In this document: positions 7,410 to 16,418 of the stretch, piece after piece | Position numbering within the stretch: the first letter of the stretch is position 1 | Layout: the number at the start of each line of letters is the position of its first letter | NCBI RefSeq assembly: GCF_001556185.1 | Contig: NZ_LSIJ01000092.1 | Location: forward strand, 24,891-88,890 | Length of the DNA: 64,000 nucleotides | Direction: 5' to 3' | From: Sphingomonas sp. CCH10-B3 | GTDB taxonomy: Bacteria; Pseudomonadota; Alphaproteobacteria; Sphingomonadales; Sphingomonadaceae | The notes under the pieces: model-generated | Databases searched by the model: none | What the model was told of the DNA's origin: nothing | What the model saw: the letters and a program-made list of their open reading frames with translations, nothing else | Translations under genes and position numbers: made by a program

Positions 7410-8882
7410 ATGTTCGACAGTCTCAGCGAGCGCCTTGGCGGCGTGTTCGATCGGCTTCGGGGGCGCGGTGCGCTGACCGAGGCCGACGTGCGCGCGGCGA
7501 TGCGGGAAGTGCGGATCGCGCTGCTCGAGGCCGATGTTGCGCTGCCGGTCGCGCGCGATTTCGTCGACAAGGTAACCGAGCAGGCAGTCGGGCAGAGCGT
7601 GTTGCGTTCGGTCACGCCGGGGCAGCAGGTCGTCAAGATCGTCAACGACGCGCTGACCGACATGCTCGGCGGCGGCGAGGCGACGCTCGAGCTGGGCGTG
7701 ACGCCGCCGGCGGTCATCATGATGGTCGGCCTGCAAGGCTCGGGCAAGACGACGACCACTGCCAAGCTCGCCAAGCGGCTCGCCAAGCGCGAGGGCAAGA
7801 AAGTGCTGATGGCGTCGCTCGACGTCAATCGTCCCGCCGCGCAGGAGCAGTTGGCGACGCTCGGCAAGCAGGTCGAGGTCGCGACCTTGCCGATCGTCGC
7901 GGGCCAGCGCCCAGTCGAGATCGCCCAGCGCGCGATGCAGGCGGCCAAGCTCCAGGGCTATGACGTGCTGATGCTCGACACCGCCGGGCGGCTCCACGTC
8001 GACCAGGCGCTGATGGACGAGATGCAGGCGATTGCAGGCATTTCCAAGCCCCACGAAATCCTGCTGGTGGTCGACTCGCTGACCGGCCAGGACGCTGTCA
8101 ACGTCGCGCAGAACTTCAGCGAGCAGGTGCCGCTCACCGGCGTCGTGCTGACGCGGATGGACGGTGATGCGCGCGGCGGTGCGGCGCTGTCGATGCGCGC
8201 CGTCACCGGCAAGCCGATCAAGTTCGCGGGCACCGGCGAAAAGATGGACGCGATCGAGGCGTTCCATCCCGGCCGCGTCGCCGGCCGGATCCTCGGCATG
8301 GGCGACGTCGTCAGTCTCGTTGAGAAAGCCGCCGAGGCGATTCAGGTCGAAGACGCCGAGCGGATGGCGAAGCGGCTCGAAAAGGGCCAATTCGACATGA
8401 ACGACCTGCGCAGCCAGCTCGCGCAGATGCAGCGGATGGGCGGGCTCGGGGCGCTGGCGGGCATGATGCCGGGCATGAAGAAGGCGCAGGCGGCGATGGC
8501 CGGCGGCGGGCACGACAAGACGCTCGTTCACATGGACGCGATGATTGGGTCGATGACTCCCAAGGAGCGTGCCAGGCCCGAACTGCTCAACGCCAAGCGC
8601 AAGATCCGCGTTGCCAAGGGCAGCGGCACGACCGTGCAGGACGTAAACCGGCTGCTCAAGATGCATCAGGAAATGGCGACCGCGATGAAGCGGCTGAAGA
8701 AGATGGGCGGCATCAAGGGCATGATGGCCATGCTGGGGAAAGGTGGCGGCATGGGCGGCATCGGCAATGCCCTGGGCGGGCCCGATCTCGGCGAGATGAT
8801 GGGCAAGGGCGGCGGCGGTCTGCCGGGTCTAGGTGGCCCCAAAATGCCGCCTGGTTTTGAGAATTTCATCAAGAAGAAATAA
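7410..8882 (+). CDS. ffh: Ffh, signal recognition particle protein
   Basis: The protein subunit of SRP, which binds signal sequences and 4.5S RNA and docks with FtsY. It has 490 residues: an N domain starting MFDSLSERLGGVFDRLRGRG, the G domain with GLQGSGKTTTTAKLA, 'DVNRPAAQEQL', DTAGRLHVD and TRMDGDARGGAALS, then a methionine-rich M domain ending PPGFENFIKKK. The ATG at 7410 follows GAGGAG by eight bases; an upstream in-frame start at 7320 adds non-family residues. It leads the operon containing rpsP, rimM, trmD and rplS. Confidence 0.97.
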   Translation: MFDSLSERLGGVFDRLRGRGALTEADVRAAMREVRIALLEADVALPVARDFVDKVTEQAVGQSVLRSVTPGQQVVKIVNDALTDMLGGGEATLELGVTPPAVIMMVGLQGSGKTTTTAKLAKRLAKREGKKVLMASLDVNRPAAQEQLATLGKQVEVATLPIVAGQRPVEIAQRAMQAAKLQGYDVLMLDTAGRLHVDQALMDEMQAIAGISKPHEILLVVDSLTGQDAVNVAQNFSEQVPLTGVVLTRMDGDARGGAALSMRAVTGKPIKFAGTGEKMDAIEAFHPGRVAGRILGMGDVVSLVEKAAEAIQVEDAERMAKRLEKGQFDMNDLRSQLAQMQRMGGLGALAGMMPGMKKAQAAMAGGGHDKTLVHMDAMIGSMTPKERARPELLNAKRKIRVAKGSGTTVQDVNRLLKMHQEMATAMKRLKKMGGIKGMMAMLGKGGGMGGIGNALGGPDLGEMMGKGGGGLPGLGGPKMPPGFENFIKKK

Positions 8883-8924
8883 CGGCTTCGGCCACCAACT
8901 ACGGATCAGAAAGAAGGAAGATTA

Positions 8925-9353
8925 ATGGCACTTAGCATTCGTTTGTCGCGCGGCGGCTCCAAGAAGCGCCCCTATTACCGCGTTGTCGTCGCCGACGCGC
9001 GCAGCCCGCGTGACGGCCGCTTCATCGAGAAGATCGGTACCTATAATCCCCTGCTCGCCAAGGATTCGCCCGAGCGCGTAAAGCTCGACGCGGAACGCGC
9101 TTCGCACTGGCTGAAGATGGGCGCGCAGCCGACCGATCGCGTTGCGCGCTTCCTGGATGCGCTCGGCGTGAAGGAGCGGGCGCCGCGCAACAACCCGAAC
9201 AAGGGCAAGCCCGGTGAAAAGGCGACCGAGCGCGCCGAGGAACGCGCCGAAAAGCTGAAGGCGGCCGAGGAAGCAGCAGCAGCTGCTGCCGCTGCGCCGG
9301 CAGAGGAAGCGGCCGAGCCCGCCGCCGAAGAGGCATCTGCGGCCGACGCATAA
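8925..9353 (+). CDS. rpsP: 30S ribosomal protein S16
   Basis: Ribosomal protein bS16, needed for 30S assembly. The family start [42 protein letters not shown] is clear. At 142 residues it is longer than the roughly 80-residue E. coli protein, because of a charged then Ala/Glu-rich C-terminal tail (about 85-142) common in Alphaproteobacteria. AAGGAAG precedes the start. The stop codon is immediately followed by the rimM ATG. Confidence 0.97.
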   Translation: MALSIRLSRGGSKKRPYYRVVVADARSPRDGRFIEKIGTYNPLLAKDSPERVKLDAERASHWLKMGAQPTDRVARFLDALGVKERAPRNNPNKGKPGEKATERAEERAEKLKAAEEAAAAAAAAPAEEAAEPAAEEASAADA

Positions 9354-9833
9354 ATGCGCGCCGAGACACCCGTCACGCTGGCCGTCGTCATTGGCGCGCA
9401 TGGCGTGGCGGGCGAGGTGCGTCTGAAAGTGTTCGCTGACGATCTGAAGCGTTACAAGCGCTTCAACGGCGGCGCCCTGACGCTCAAGTCGCTGCGCAAC
9501 GGCAACAACGGCGCGATCGCGCGCTTTGCCGAAATCATTGACCGCAACGCCGCCGAGGCGATGCGCGGCACGGAGATCACCGTGCCGCGCGCCGAACTGC
9601 CGCCGCTGGATGCGGGCGAATATTATCATGTCGATTTGTTGGGGTTGCCGGTCGTGTCGACCGAGGGCGCCCTGATCGGCCACGTGGTCACGATCGAAAA
9701 TTTCGGCGCAGGCGATGTAATCGAAATCGAGCGCCCCAGCGGTGCGCGCTTCATGGTACCGATGCGCGCCGAGGCCGTGCCCGAGTGGAATGATCGGCAG
9801 TTGATCATCACCGCCGCCTTCGCCGAAGGCTGA
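9354..9833 (+). CDS. rimM: RimM, 16S rRNA processing / 30S maturation factor
   Basis: A 30S assembly factor of 159 residues that binds S19. It has the N-terminal RimM barrel (VTLAVVIGAHGVAGEVRLKVFADD) and a C-terminal PRC-barrel (LDAGEYYHVDLLGLPVVSTEGALIGHV; ending FMVPMRAEAVPEW). The ATG directly abuts the rpsP stop, indicating coupled translation. In related genomes the next gene is usually trmD; here two unrelated genes intervene. Confidence 0.95.
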   Translation: MRAETPVTLAVVIGAHGVAGEVRLKVFADDLKRYKRFNGGALTLKSLRNGNNGAIARFAEIIDRNAAEAMRGTEITVPRAELPPLDAGEYYHVDLLGLPVVSTEGALIGHVVTIENFGAGDVIEIERPSGARFMVPMRAEAVPEWNDRQLIITAAFAEG

Positions 9834-9853
9834 AGCGAACGCTTGCATTTTAT

Positions 9854-9874
9854 CTCCTAGTATAATACTAGGAG
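9854..9874. promoter_or_regulatory. Perfect 21-bp palindrome at the head of the two-gene insert
   Basis: CTCCTAGTAT (9854-9863) and ATACTAGGAG (9865-9874) are perfect inverted halves around a single central A. The site contains TATAAT (a perfect -10 element) and AGGAG (a ribosome site 5 bases before the ATG at 9880). A one-base centre cannot form a good RNA loop, so a dimeric repressor operator that also masks the promoter is more likely. No regulator gene is adjacent; the function is inferred. Confidence 0.6.
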
Positions 9875-9879
9875 TTTAG

Positions 9880-10452
9880 ATGAGCCGCGACTCTGCTTCG
9901 CCCTCGACCCCTAACCACCCGGTGTGGCAGCGGCTTTCCTGTTACCAAATCGGTCCCGACGATGCAGCGCTAGGTTTCGCAGCACGGCTCGCGCGCGAGA
10001 ATGGCTGGAGCGCCGGTCACGCCGCCCGGGTGATCGACGAATATCGCAAGTTCGTGTTTCTGGCCGTCACCGGCGAGCGCGACGTCACGCCGTCGGATGC
10101 GGTTGACCAGGTTTGGCACCTGCACCTGACGTACACCCGCGATTATTGGGAGCATTTCTGCCCCGAGGTGCTGGGCAAGCAGTTGCATCACGGCCCGACC
10201 GCGGGCGGCGACACCGAGCGCGGCCGCTTCTTCCGGCAATATGCCGACACGCTCAAACGCTATGAAGCCGTATTCGGCCCTGCGCCCGCCGATATCTGGC
10301 CGAGCGCGCACCAGCGTCTGATCGAGGATCCGCGCGCGCGCCGGGTGCATCCGCGCGACACAATCATGATTTCCAGGAAGGCCGTGCGGCGGGCGATGGT
10401 CGCCTTGTTGGTGGTTGCCGCGATTGCCCTCCTGCTGTGGTGGAGGATGTGA
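9880..10452 (+). CDS. Glycine-rich-domain-containing-protein (GRDP)-like protein with C-terminal membrane anchor
   Basis: A 190-residue protein with the helical core and VDQVWHLHL motif (75-83), followed by TRDYWEHFCPEVLGK, typical of the GRDP/DUF1399-like family, whose biochemical role is unknown. A single hydrophobic helix near residues 169-188 followed by WWRM suggests a tail-anchored membrane protein with its body in the cytoplasm. It begins five bases after the 21-bp palindrome and overlaps the next gene by one base (TGATG). It interrupts the usual rimM-trmD junction. Confidence 0.75.
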   Translation: MSRDSASPSTPNHPVWQRLSCYQIGPDDAALGFAARLARENGWSAGHAARVIDEYRKFVFLAVTGERDVTPSDAVDQVWHLHLTYTRDYWEHFCPEVLGKQLHHGPTAGGDTERGRFFRQYADTLKRYEAVFGPAPADIWPSAHQRLIEDPRARRVHPRDTIMISRKAVRRAMVALLVVAAIALLLWWRM

Positions 10453-11276
10453 TGGGACTGGGCGTTTTCGACCTGACTGGTGGCCCGTTTCTGGCACTCT
10501 ACGGCGTGCTGCTGATGGCCACGATCATCGCGGGCTTCGTGATCCCGCGCTGGCTGCGACCCGACGGGAACAGCGCGCGGACGAGCGATCCCGACGAGAT
10601 TGCCTTTCTCGCGGGAGGCCCGCTGCGCTACGTCGATGCCGTGGTCGCGCGGATGCTCGCGGCGGGCAAGATCGCGGTCGAGGGCCGGAATGCCGCGCGG
10701 ATCGTCGCGCCGCCGGTGCTGAACCCTGGCCCCGAACGATCGGTGCTGGCGCTGCCAACGCCGTCACCCTGGGATCGCGTGATGAAAGCCGTGACACCGC
10801 ATGCGCGCGCGGTCGAGGACAGGCTGGTGCGCAAAGGGCTGCTGATCGATCGCGATGTCGTGCTGCAGCTGCGCCTTTGGCAAACCTCGCCCTATCTACT
10901 GCTGATCCTGTTCGGCGCGATCAAATGGGATGTCGGTGTCGGACGCGGGCGGCCGGTCGGGTTTCTGACCGCGATGTTGGTGGTGACGGCCGTGCTCGCT
11001 TTGATCCGCTTTGCCGCCGTCGACCGACGCACGCGCGGAGGCACCGAGGCACTGGCAAGCGCACGCAGCAACGGCGATCGCCTGCGCCGCGCGCCCACCG
11101 ACGACGAAGTGCCGCTAGCCGTCGCGCTGTTCGGCACGACGGTGCTCGCGGGGTCCGAATGGAATGCCTATCACGCGATGCGCGCCGCATCCGGCTCGGG
11201 CGATAGCGGATCGAGCGGCAGCGACAGCGGCGGGGGTGGCTGCGGCGGGGGCGGCTGTGGTGGCTGCGGCGGTTGA
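10452..11276 (+). CDS. TIGR04222-type membrane protein with Gly/Cys-rich tail
   Basis: A 274-residue membrane protein. An N-terminal hydrophobic segment is followed by '[29 protein letters not shown]', characteristic of the TIGR04222 domain. Two central hydrophobic segments (about 150-190) come next, then a Ser/Gly/Asp linker and a terminal run of GGGGC repeats ending CGGCGG with three cysteines. The start at 10452 overlaps the previous stop and has GGAGG six bases upstream. The function is unknown; the tail could bind metal, be modified, or act as a recognition tag. It probably works with the GRDP-like protein encoded just before it. Confidence 0.75.
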   Translation: MGLGVFDLTGGPFLALYGVLLMATIIAGFVIPRWLRPDGNSARTSDPDEIAFLAGGPLRYVDAVVARMLAAGKIAVEGRNAARIVAPPVLNPGPERSVLALPTPSPWDRVMKAVTPHARAVEDRLVRKGLLIDRDVVLQLRLWQTSPYLLLILFGAIKWDVGVGRGRPVGFLTAMLVVTAVLALIRFAAVDRRTRGGTEALASARSNGDRLRRAPTDDEVPLAVALFGTTVLAGSEWNAYHAMRAASGSGDSGSSGSDSGGGGCGGGGCGGCGG

Positions 11277-11313
11277 TCCTTGCCTTCGTCACCTTGTAGC
11301 GCAACTAACGAGC

Positions 11314-12045
11314 ATGTTCTTTGCGGCAACCATACTCACCCTATACCCCGACATGTTCCCAGGCCCGCTCGGAATGTCGCTGGCGGGACGGGCGTTGGCG
11401 GACAGGCTGTGGACCTGCGAACCCGTCAACATCCGCGACTTCGCGACCGACAGGCACCGCACCGTCGACGACACTCCGGCAGGGGGCGGGGCAGGGATGG
11501 TGCTGCGCGCGGACGTTGTCGCCGCCGCGCTCGACAGTGTCGCCGATGATCGCCCGATCCTTGCCATGACGCCGCGCGGCACACCGCTCACGCAAGCCCG
11601 CGTGCGCACGCTTGCCGCAGGCCCCGGCGCCATCATCCTCTGCGGCCGGTTCGAGGGTTTCGACGAGCGGCTGTTCGAGGCGCGCGCGATCGAGCAGGTC
11701 TCGATCGGCGACTATGTTCTCTCCGGTGGGGAAATGGGCGCGTTGGTGCTGCTCGACGCTTGCATTCGCTTGCTTCCCGGCGTAATGGGCGCGCCTTCCA
11801 GCGGGGACGAGGAAAGCTTCGAAAGCGGCCTCCTCGAATATCCGCATTATACCCGACCTTATGAATGGGAAGGGCGCACGATCCCCGAAGTGCTGCGATC
11901 GGGGGATCATGCGAGGATCGCGGCGTGGCGCAAGTCACAGTCCGAGACTGATACACGGTTAAGGAGGCCCGACCTTTGGGAGCGTCATGAGGGCGCTCGG
12001 GTCAGTTCTCCCTCTGGCGCGCAGCGACAGACGAAGGAAGACTGA
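11314..12045 (+). CDS. trmD: TrmD, tRNA (guanine-N1)-methyltransferase (m1G37)
   Basis: SPOUT methyltransferase of 243 residues that makes m1G37 and prevents +1 frameshifting. It starts [20 protein letters not shown]. The substrate and cofactor motifs [21 protein letters not shown] and [11 protein letters not shown] form the trefoil knot. The start at 11314 is 37 bases after the preceding membrane protein gene; an upstream extension in frame is the shadow of that gene's tail. rplS follows after one base. Confidence 0.95.
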   Translation: MFFAATILTLYPDMFPGPLGMSLAGRALADRLWTCEPVNIRDFATDRHRTVDDTPAGGGAGMVLRADVVAAALDSVADDRPILAMTPRGTPLTQARVRTLAAGPGAIILCGRFEGFDERLFEARAIEQVSIGDYVLSGGEMGALVLLDACIRLLPGVMGAPSSGDEESFESGLLEYPHYTRPYEWEGRTIPEVLRSGDHARIAAWRKSQSETDTRLRRPDLWERHEGARVSSPSGAQRQTKED

Positions 12046-12046
12046 G

Positions 12047-12418
12047 ATGAACATCATCCAGCAGATCGAAGCCGAGAATATCGCCAAGTTCCTCGAGGCG
12101 AAGAAAATCCCCGAATTCCGCCCCGGCGACACGCTGAAGGTCGGCGTGAAGGTCGTCGAAGGCGAGCGCACCCGCGTCCAGAATTACGAAGGCGTGTGCA
12201 TCGCGCGCTCGAACAAGGGCATGGGCAGCAACTTCACAGTGCGCAAGATCAGCTTCGGCGAAGGCGTCGAGCGCGTGTTTCCGCTCTATTCGCCGAACAT
12301 CGACTCGATCGAAGTCGTGCGCAAGGGCGTCGTGCGGCGCGCCAAGCTCTATTATCTGCGCGGTCGTCGCGGCAAGTCGGCGCGCATTGCCGAACGCCGC
12401 GACACCAAGGGCGAGTGA
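12047..12418 (+). CDS. rplS: 50S ribosomal protein L19
   Basis: Ribosomal protein bL19 of 123 residues, located at the 30S-50S interface. The sequence [45 protein letters not shown] and the ending [16 protein letters not shown] are diagnostic. The start at 12047 is one base after the trmD stop; an upstream in-frame ATG lies inside trmD. It is the last gene of the ffh-rpsP-rimM-trmD-rplS unit and is followed by a strong terminator. Confidence 0.97.
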   Translation: MNIIQQIEAENIAKFLEAKKIPEFRPGDTLKVGVKVVEGERTRVQNYEGVCIARSNKGMGSNFTVRKISFGEGVERVFPLYSPNIDSIEVVRKGVVRRAKLYYLRGRRGKSARIAERRDTKGE

Positions 12419-12442
12419 GCTCCTCGCAGCAGCAGACTTTCG

Positions 12443-12478
12443 AACGGCCGTCCCGCACATCGGGGCGGCCGTTTTGCT
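12443..12478 (+). terminator. Rho-independent terminator after rplS
   Basis: A stem beginning ACGGCCGTCCC is matched by GGGGCGGCCGT across a short GCACATC loop, with a following TTTTGCTTT. It sits 25 bases after the rplS stop, closing the ribosomal operon. Confidence 0.85.
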
Positions 12479-12645
12479 TTCGATATGACAGTGGCCTGCC
12501 AAATTAGTCACGCTCCTGCTTCGAAGTGCTGCACCGGCCTCTGCAAGATCAGCAGCCCCCCTCTTTACGACGGTGCTTCCCGCCGCAATAACGCCGCAGC
12601 GCAGCCGCTCGAGCGAGCGCGATAAATCGGGACTGGAGATGGTGT

Positions 12646-14877
12646 GTGATCAAGGTTTTGGGCGTCGCGGCTCTGGCAGCAATCATGCTGGTGGCTTCAG
12701 GAGCGCCGGCCGTGGCCGCTGACACCCCGCAGAAACTGACGCTCGAACGCCTGTTCGCCAGCCCCGACCTGTCGGGTTCGCAGCCGCGCGGGTTGAAGCT
12801 GTCGCCCGACGGCAAGCTGCTCACCTCGCTGCGTCCGCGCGCCGATGAGAAGGAGCGCTTTGACCTGTGGGCGCTCGACACCAACACCGGCCGCGAATGG
12901 ATGCTGGTTGATTCCAAGGCCATCGGCTCCGGCGCCGAACTGTCCGAAGCCGAAAAGATGCAGCGGGAACGCGCGCGGATCGGCGGATCAAAGGGGATCG
13001 TGACCTATGACTGGACACCCGACGGCAAAGCGATCCTCGTGCCGCTCGACGGCGACCTGTTTCTCGCCCGCCTCGACGGCAAGGTCGACCGGCTGACGAA
13101 CAGCTCCGAAGGCGAGCTTAACCCGGTCGTCAGCCCCAAAGGCAGCTATGTCAGCTTCGTGCGCGACCAGAATCTGTTCGTGCAGCCGATCGGCGGCGCG
13201 GCACCCTGGATGGCCACGCAGAGCGGCAAGGGCACAGTGCATTGGGGCGAGGCGGAGTTTGTCGCGCAGGAAGAAATGGACCGCCGCACCGGCTATTGGT
13301 GGTCGCCCGACGAGAAGCTGATCGCGGTCGAGAAGTTCGACGAAGCCCCCGTCGGCATCGTCACGCGCGCGGCAATCGGCGCCGATGGCACGAAGGTGGT
13401 CGACCAGCGCTATCCCGCCGCCGGCACGCCCAACGCGCTGGTCGAGCTTTATGTGATGAAGCCCGATGGCAGCGCGTCGGTGAAGGTCGATCTCGGCAGC
13501 AATCCGGACATCTATCTCGCCCGCGTCGACTGGACGCCCGACGGCAAGACCCTGCTCGTCCAGCGCCAGAGCCGCGACCAGAAGACGCTCGACATGCTCA
13601 AGGTCGACCCCGCGACCGGCAAGGCGAGCGTGCTGTTCACCGAGAAATCGGGCGCACGCAGCTGGATCAATCTGACCGACGCCTATCAGCCGCTGAAGGA
13701 TGGCTCGCTGATCTGGCGATCCGAGCGGACCGGTTTCGGGCATCTCTACCGCTTAAAGGACGGGCAATGGACCGCGCTGACGAGCGGCGACTGGGTCGTC
13801 CAGAACATCGCCGGGATTGATGAAGCGAAGGGCCGCATCTTCTTTACCGGCAACAAGGACGGTTTCCTCGAACAGCATCTCTATGCGGTCGATATCGCCA
13901 AGCCCGGCGTGATCACCCGGCTGACCGAAGCCGGCTGGTGGAACGGCGCGAGCATGGACGGCGCCGCCAGCCGCATCATCGTTGCGCGGTCGAACCCTAA
14001 CCAGCCGTCACAACTCTATCTTGCCGATGCGACCGGCAAGCGGCTGCGCTGGATCAACGAAAATGCGCTAAAGGAAGGGCACCCCTATTTCCCCTTCGTC
14101 GGCCAGCATCAGGAGCGTAAGTTCGGAACGATCAAGGCTGCTGACGGCACGGAGCTTTACTGGGAAATGATCACGCCGAAGTTGGAGCCGGGCAAAACCT
14201 ATCCCGTCTTCTTCCAGCACTATGGCGGCCCCGGCACAGGTCAGCAGGTGACACGGGCATGGAACGGCGCGCTGCCGCAATATCTGGTCAGCCGCGGCTA
14301 TATCTATTTCCAGATCGACAACCGCGGCTCGTTCAATCGCGGCAAGGCGTTCGAGGACCGTATCTACCACGCGATGGGCAGCGTCGAAGTCGCCGATCAG
14401 CTTGCGGGTGCGGCCTATCTGAAGACGCTGCCGTTCGTCGACGCCAAGCGGATCGCGATCAACGGCTGGTCCTATGGCGGCTATATGACGCTCAAGATGC
14501 TGGAGTCCGCCCCGGGCGTGTTCGCGGCCGGCATTTCGGGCGCCCCGGTGACCAAGTGGGAGCTGTACGACACCCATTACACCGAGCGCTATCTCGGCGA
14601 TCCGCGCACCGATCCGGCCAGCTACGCATCATCGGCTGCACTCGCCGATAGCGCCAAGATTACCGATCCGCTGCTGCTGATTCACGGCATGTCTGACGAC
14701 AATGTCGTCTTCACCAACTCGACGGCCTTTGCCGCCAAGATGCAGCGTGAAGGACGCCCGTTCGAAATGATGTTCTACCCCGGCCAGACGCACCGCGTCG
14801 GCGGCCCCGGCGTCAGCCAGCATTTGTGGACAACGATCCTCGATTTCCTCGATCGCCGCATGCCGCCTGGGAAATGA
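12646..14877 (+). CDS. Exported S9 prolyl oligopeptidase, dipeptidyl-peptidase IV type
   Basis: Periplasmic or surface serine peptidase that likely removes X-Pro dipeptides. It has 743 residues: a signal peptide (MIKVLGVAALAAIMLVASGAPAVAA), a DPP-IV beta-propeller region, and a C-terminal alpha/beta hydrolase domain with nucleophile S609 in NGWSYGGY, acidic residues D684/D685 in HGMSDDNVVF and H716 in GQTHRVGG. The propeller carries an EEMDRRTGYWW double-Glu motif, as in DPP-IV substrate anchoring. The start is GTG at 12646 with GGAG seven bases upstream. It is monocistronic after the rplS terminator. Confidence 0.93.
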   Translation: MIKVLGVAALAAIMLVASGAPAVAADTPQKLTLERLFASPDLSGSQPRGLKLSPDGKLLTSLRPRADEKERFDLWALDTNTGREWMLVDSKAIGSGAELSEAEKMQRERARIGGSKGIVTYDWTPDGKAILVPLDGDLFLARLDGKVDRLTNSSEGELNPVVSPKGSYVSFVRDQNLFVQPIGGAAPWMATQSGKGTVHWGEAEFVAQEEMDRRTGYWWSPDEKLIAVEKFDEAPVGIVTRAAIGADGTKVVDQRYPAAGTPNALVELYVMKPDGSASVKVDLGSNPDIYLARVDWTPDGKTLLVQRQSRDQKTLDMLKVDPATGKASVLFTEKSGARSWINLTDAYQPLKDGSLIWRSERTGFGHLYRLKDGQWTALTSGDWVVQNIAGIDEAKGRIFFTGNKDGFLEQHLYAVDIAKPGVITRLTEAGWWNGASMDGAASRIIVARSNPNQPSQLYLADATGKRLRWINENALKEGHPYFPFVGQHQERKFGTIKAADGTELYWEMITPKLEPGKTYPVFFQHYGGPGTGQQVTRAWNGALPQYLVSRGYIYFQIDNRGSFNRGKAFEDRIYHAMGSVEVADQLAGAAYLKTLPFVDAKRIAINGWSYGGYMTLKMLESAPGVFAAGISGAPVTKWELYDTHYTERYLGDPRTDPASYASSAALADSAKITDPLLLIHGMSDDNVVFTNSTAFAAKMQREGRPFEMMFYPGQTHRVGGPGVSQHLWTTILDFLDRRMPPGK

Positions 14878-14947
14878 GCGCCAATACTGGACAAAGCGGG
14901 CGGGGCGCGTAAGTCAGCCCCAATTCAGTCGTTGTAAGGGTTGTAAA

Positions 14948-15979
14948 ATGAACGGTTATCGGGTCGTCGTCGCAGGCGCGACGGGCAATGTCGGGCGCGA
15001 GATGCTCAACATCCTCGCCGAGCGCGAGTTTCCGATTGCCGAGTTGGCGGTGCTCGCCTCGTCGCGCAGCCAGGGCGACGAGATCGAGTTCGGCGACACC
15101 GGCAAGATGCTCAAGGTCCAGAATATCGAGCATTTCGATCCCGCGGGCTGGGACATGGCGCTGTTCGCGATCGGCTCCGAAGGCTCGAAGCTGCATGCCC
15201 CGCGCTTCGCCGCCGCCGGGTGCACGGTGATCGACAATGCCTCGCTCTATCGGATGGACCCCGATGTCCCGCTGATCGTGCCCGAGGTCAATCCGCAGGC
15301 GATCGACGGCTATCAGCGCCGCAACATCATCGCCAACCCCAATTGCTCGACCGCGCAGATGGTTGTCGCGCTCAAGCCGCTGCATGATTTTGCGACGATC
15401 AAGCGCGTCGTCGTCTCGACCTATCAATCGGTGTCGGGCGCGGGCAAGGCGGGGATGGACGAGCTGTTCGAGCAGAGCCGCAACATCTTTGTCGGCGACC
15501 CGACCGAAGCGCACAAGTTCACCAAGCAGATCGCGTTCAACGTGATCCCGCACATCGACAGCTTCCTCGACGACGGCTTCACCAAGGAAGAGTGGAAGAT
15601 GGTGGTCGAGACCAAGAAGATCCTCGATCCGAAGATCAAGGTCGTCGCGACGTGCGTGCGCGTGCCGGTGTTCGTTGGCCATTCGGAGGCGATCACGATC
15701 GAATTCGAGAACGAGATTTCGGCGAAGAAGGCGCAGAGCATCCTGCGCGAGGCTCCCGGCGTGATGCTGGTCGATAAGCGCGAGGACGGCGGCTACGTCA
15801 CCCCGGTCGAGTGCGTCGGCGACTATGCGACCTTCATCAGCCGCGTGCGCGAAGACCCGACCGTCGACAATGGGCTGGTGCTGTGGTGCGTGAGCGACAA
15901 TTTGCGCAAAGGTGCCGCGCTCAACGCGGTGCAGATCGCGGAACTGCTCGGGCGGCGACACCTGAAGAAGGCGGCTTGA
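14948..15979 (+). CDS. asd: Aspartate-semialdehyde dehydrogenase
   Basis: Catalyses NADPH-dependent reduction of aspartyl phosphate to aspartate semialdehyde, the branch to lysine/diaminopimelate, threonine and methionine. It has 343 residues. The nucleotide-binding motif GATGNVGREML is at the N-terminus, catalytic Cys is in NPNCSTAQM, and 'STYQSVSGAGKAGMDEL' and the GHSEAITIEF histidine region are present. The start at 14948 gives the usual short N-terminus (MNGYRVVVAGATG). A GFA-family gene follows after one base. Confidence 0.97.
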   Translation: MNGYRVVVAGATGNVGREMLNILAEREFPIAELAVLASSRSQGDEIEFGDTGKMLKVQNIEHFDPAGWDMALFAIGSEGSKLHAPRFAAAGCTVIDNASLYRMDPDVPLIVPEVNPQAIDGYQRRNIIANPNCSTAQMVVALKPLHDFATIKRVVVSTYQSVSGAGKAGMDELFEQSRNIFVGDPTEAHKFTKQIAFNVIPHIDSFLDDGFTKEEWKMVVETKKILDPKIKVVATCVRVPVFVGHSEAITIEFENEISAKKAQSILREAPGVMLVDKREDGGYVTPVECVGDYATFISRVREDPTVDNGLVLWCVSDNLRKGAALNAVQIAELLGRRHLKKAA

Positions 15980-15980
15980 G

Positions 15981-16418
15981 GTGATCACCGGCGGCTGTCG
16001 CTGCGGCGCGGTGCGCTACGCGCTCGCGCTTGATGCGTTGCCGCCGGTCTATGCCTGCCATTGCCACATCTGCCAGCGCTGGAGCGGCAGCGCCTTCAGC
16101 CTTCAGGCGCTCGTTGCTGAAACTGCCCTGACAGTAACCGGCCCGGTGGTGGTCTATGAGCGCACCACCGAAGATCGAACCTCGATCCAGCGCGTCTGCG
16201 GCGAATGCCATTCGCGCATTTACAACACCAATACCCGCCGTCCGGGGATCGCCGTGGTGCGCGCAGGGACGCTCGACCGCTCCGAGGAGCTTGAGTGTCG
16301 CGCGCATATTTACACCGCGACCAAGCAGGCGTGGTTTGCGATTCCCGATGGCGTGCCGAGCTGGCCCGACGCGCCCGATGCGATGTTCGCCGCGCTGATG
16401 ATGAGACCCCAAGCATGA
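15981..16418 (+). CDS. GFA/CENP-V family zinc protein
   Basis: A 145-residue protein of the glutathione-dependent formaldehyde-activating (GFA)-like family. Zinc ligands are visible as GGCRCGAVRY, CHCHICQRWSG and VCGECHSRIYN. Most family members have no proven substrate, so an activity on formaldehyde or S-hydroxymethylglutathione is not established here. The start is GTG at 15981, one base after asd; the stop overlaps the next ATG by four bases. Confidence 0.88.
   Translation: MITGGCRCGAVRYALALDALPPVYACHCHICQRWSGSAFSLQALVAETALTVTGPVVVYERTTEDRTSIQRVCGECHSRIYNTNTRRPGIAVVRAGTLDRSEELECRAHIYTATKQAWFAIPDGVPSWPDAPDAMFAALMMRPQA

Noticed and set aside
9854-9874. Reading the 21-bp palindrome as an intrinsic terminator of rimM
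   Set aside because: The centre is a single base, so no stable RNA loop can form as a 10-bp stem, and no T-run follows; it also carries the promoter -10 and ribosome site of the next gene.
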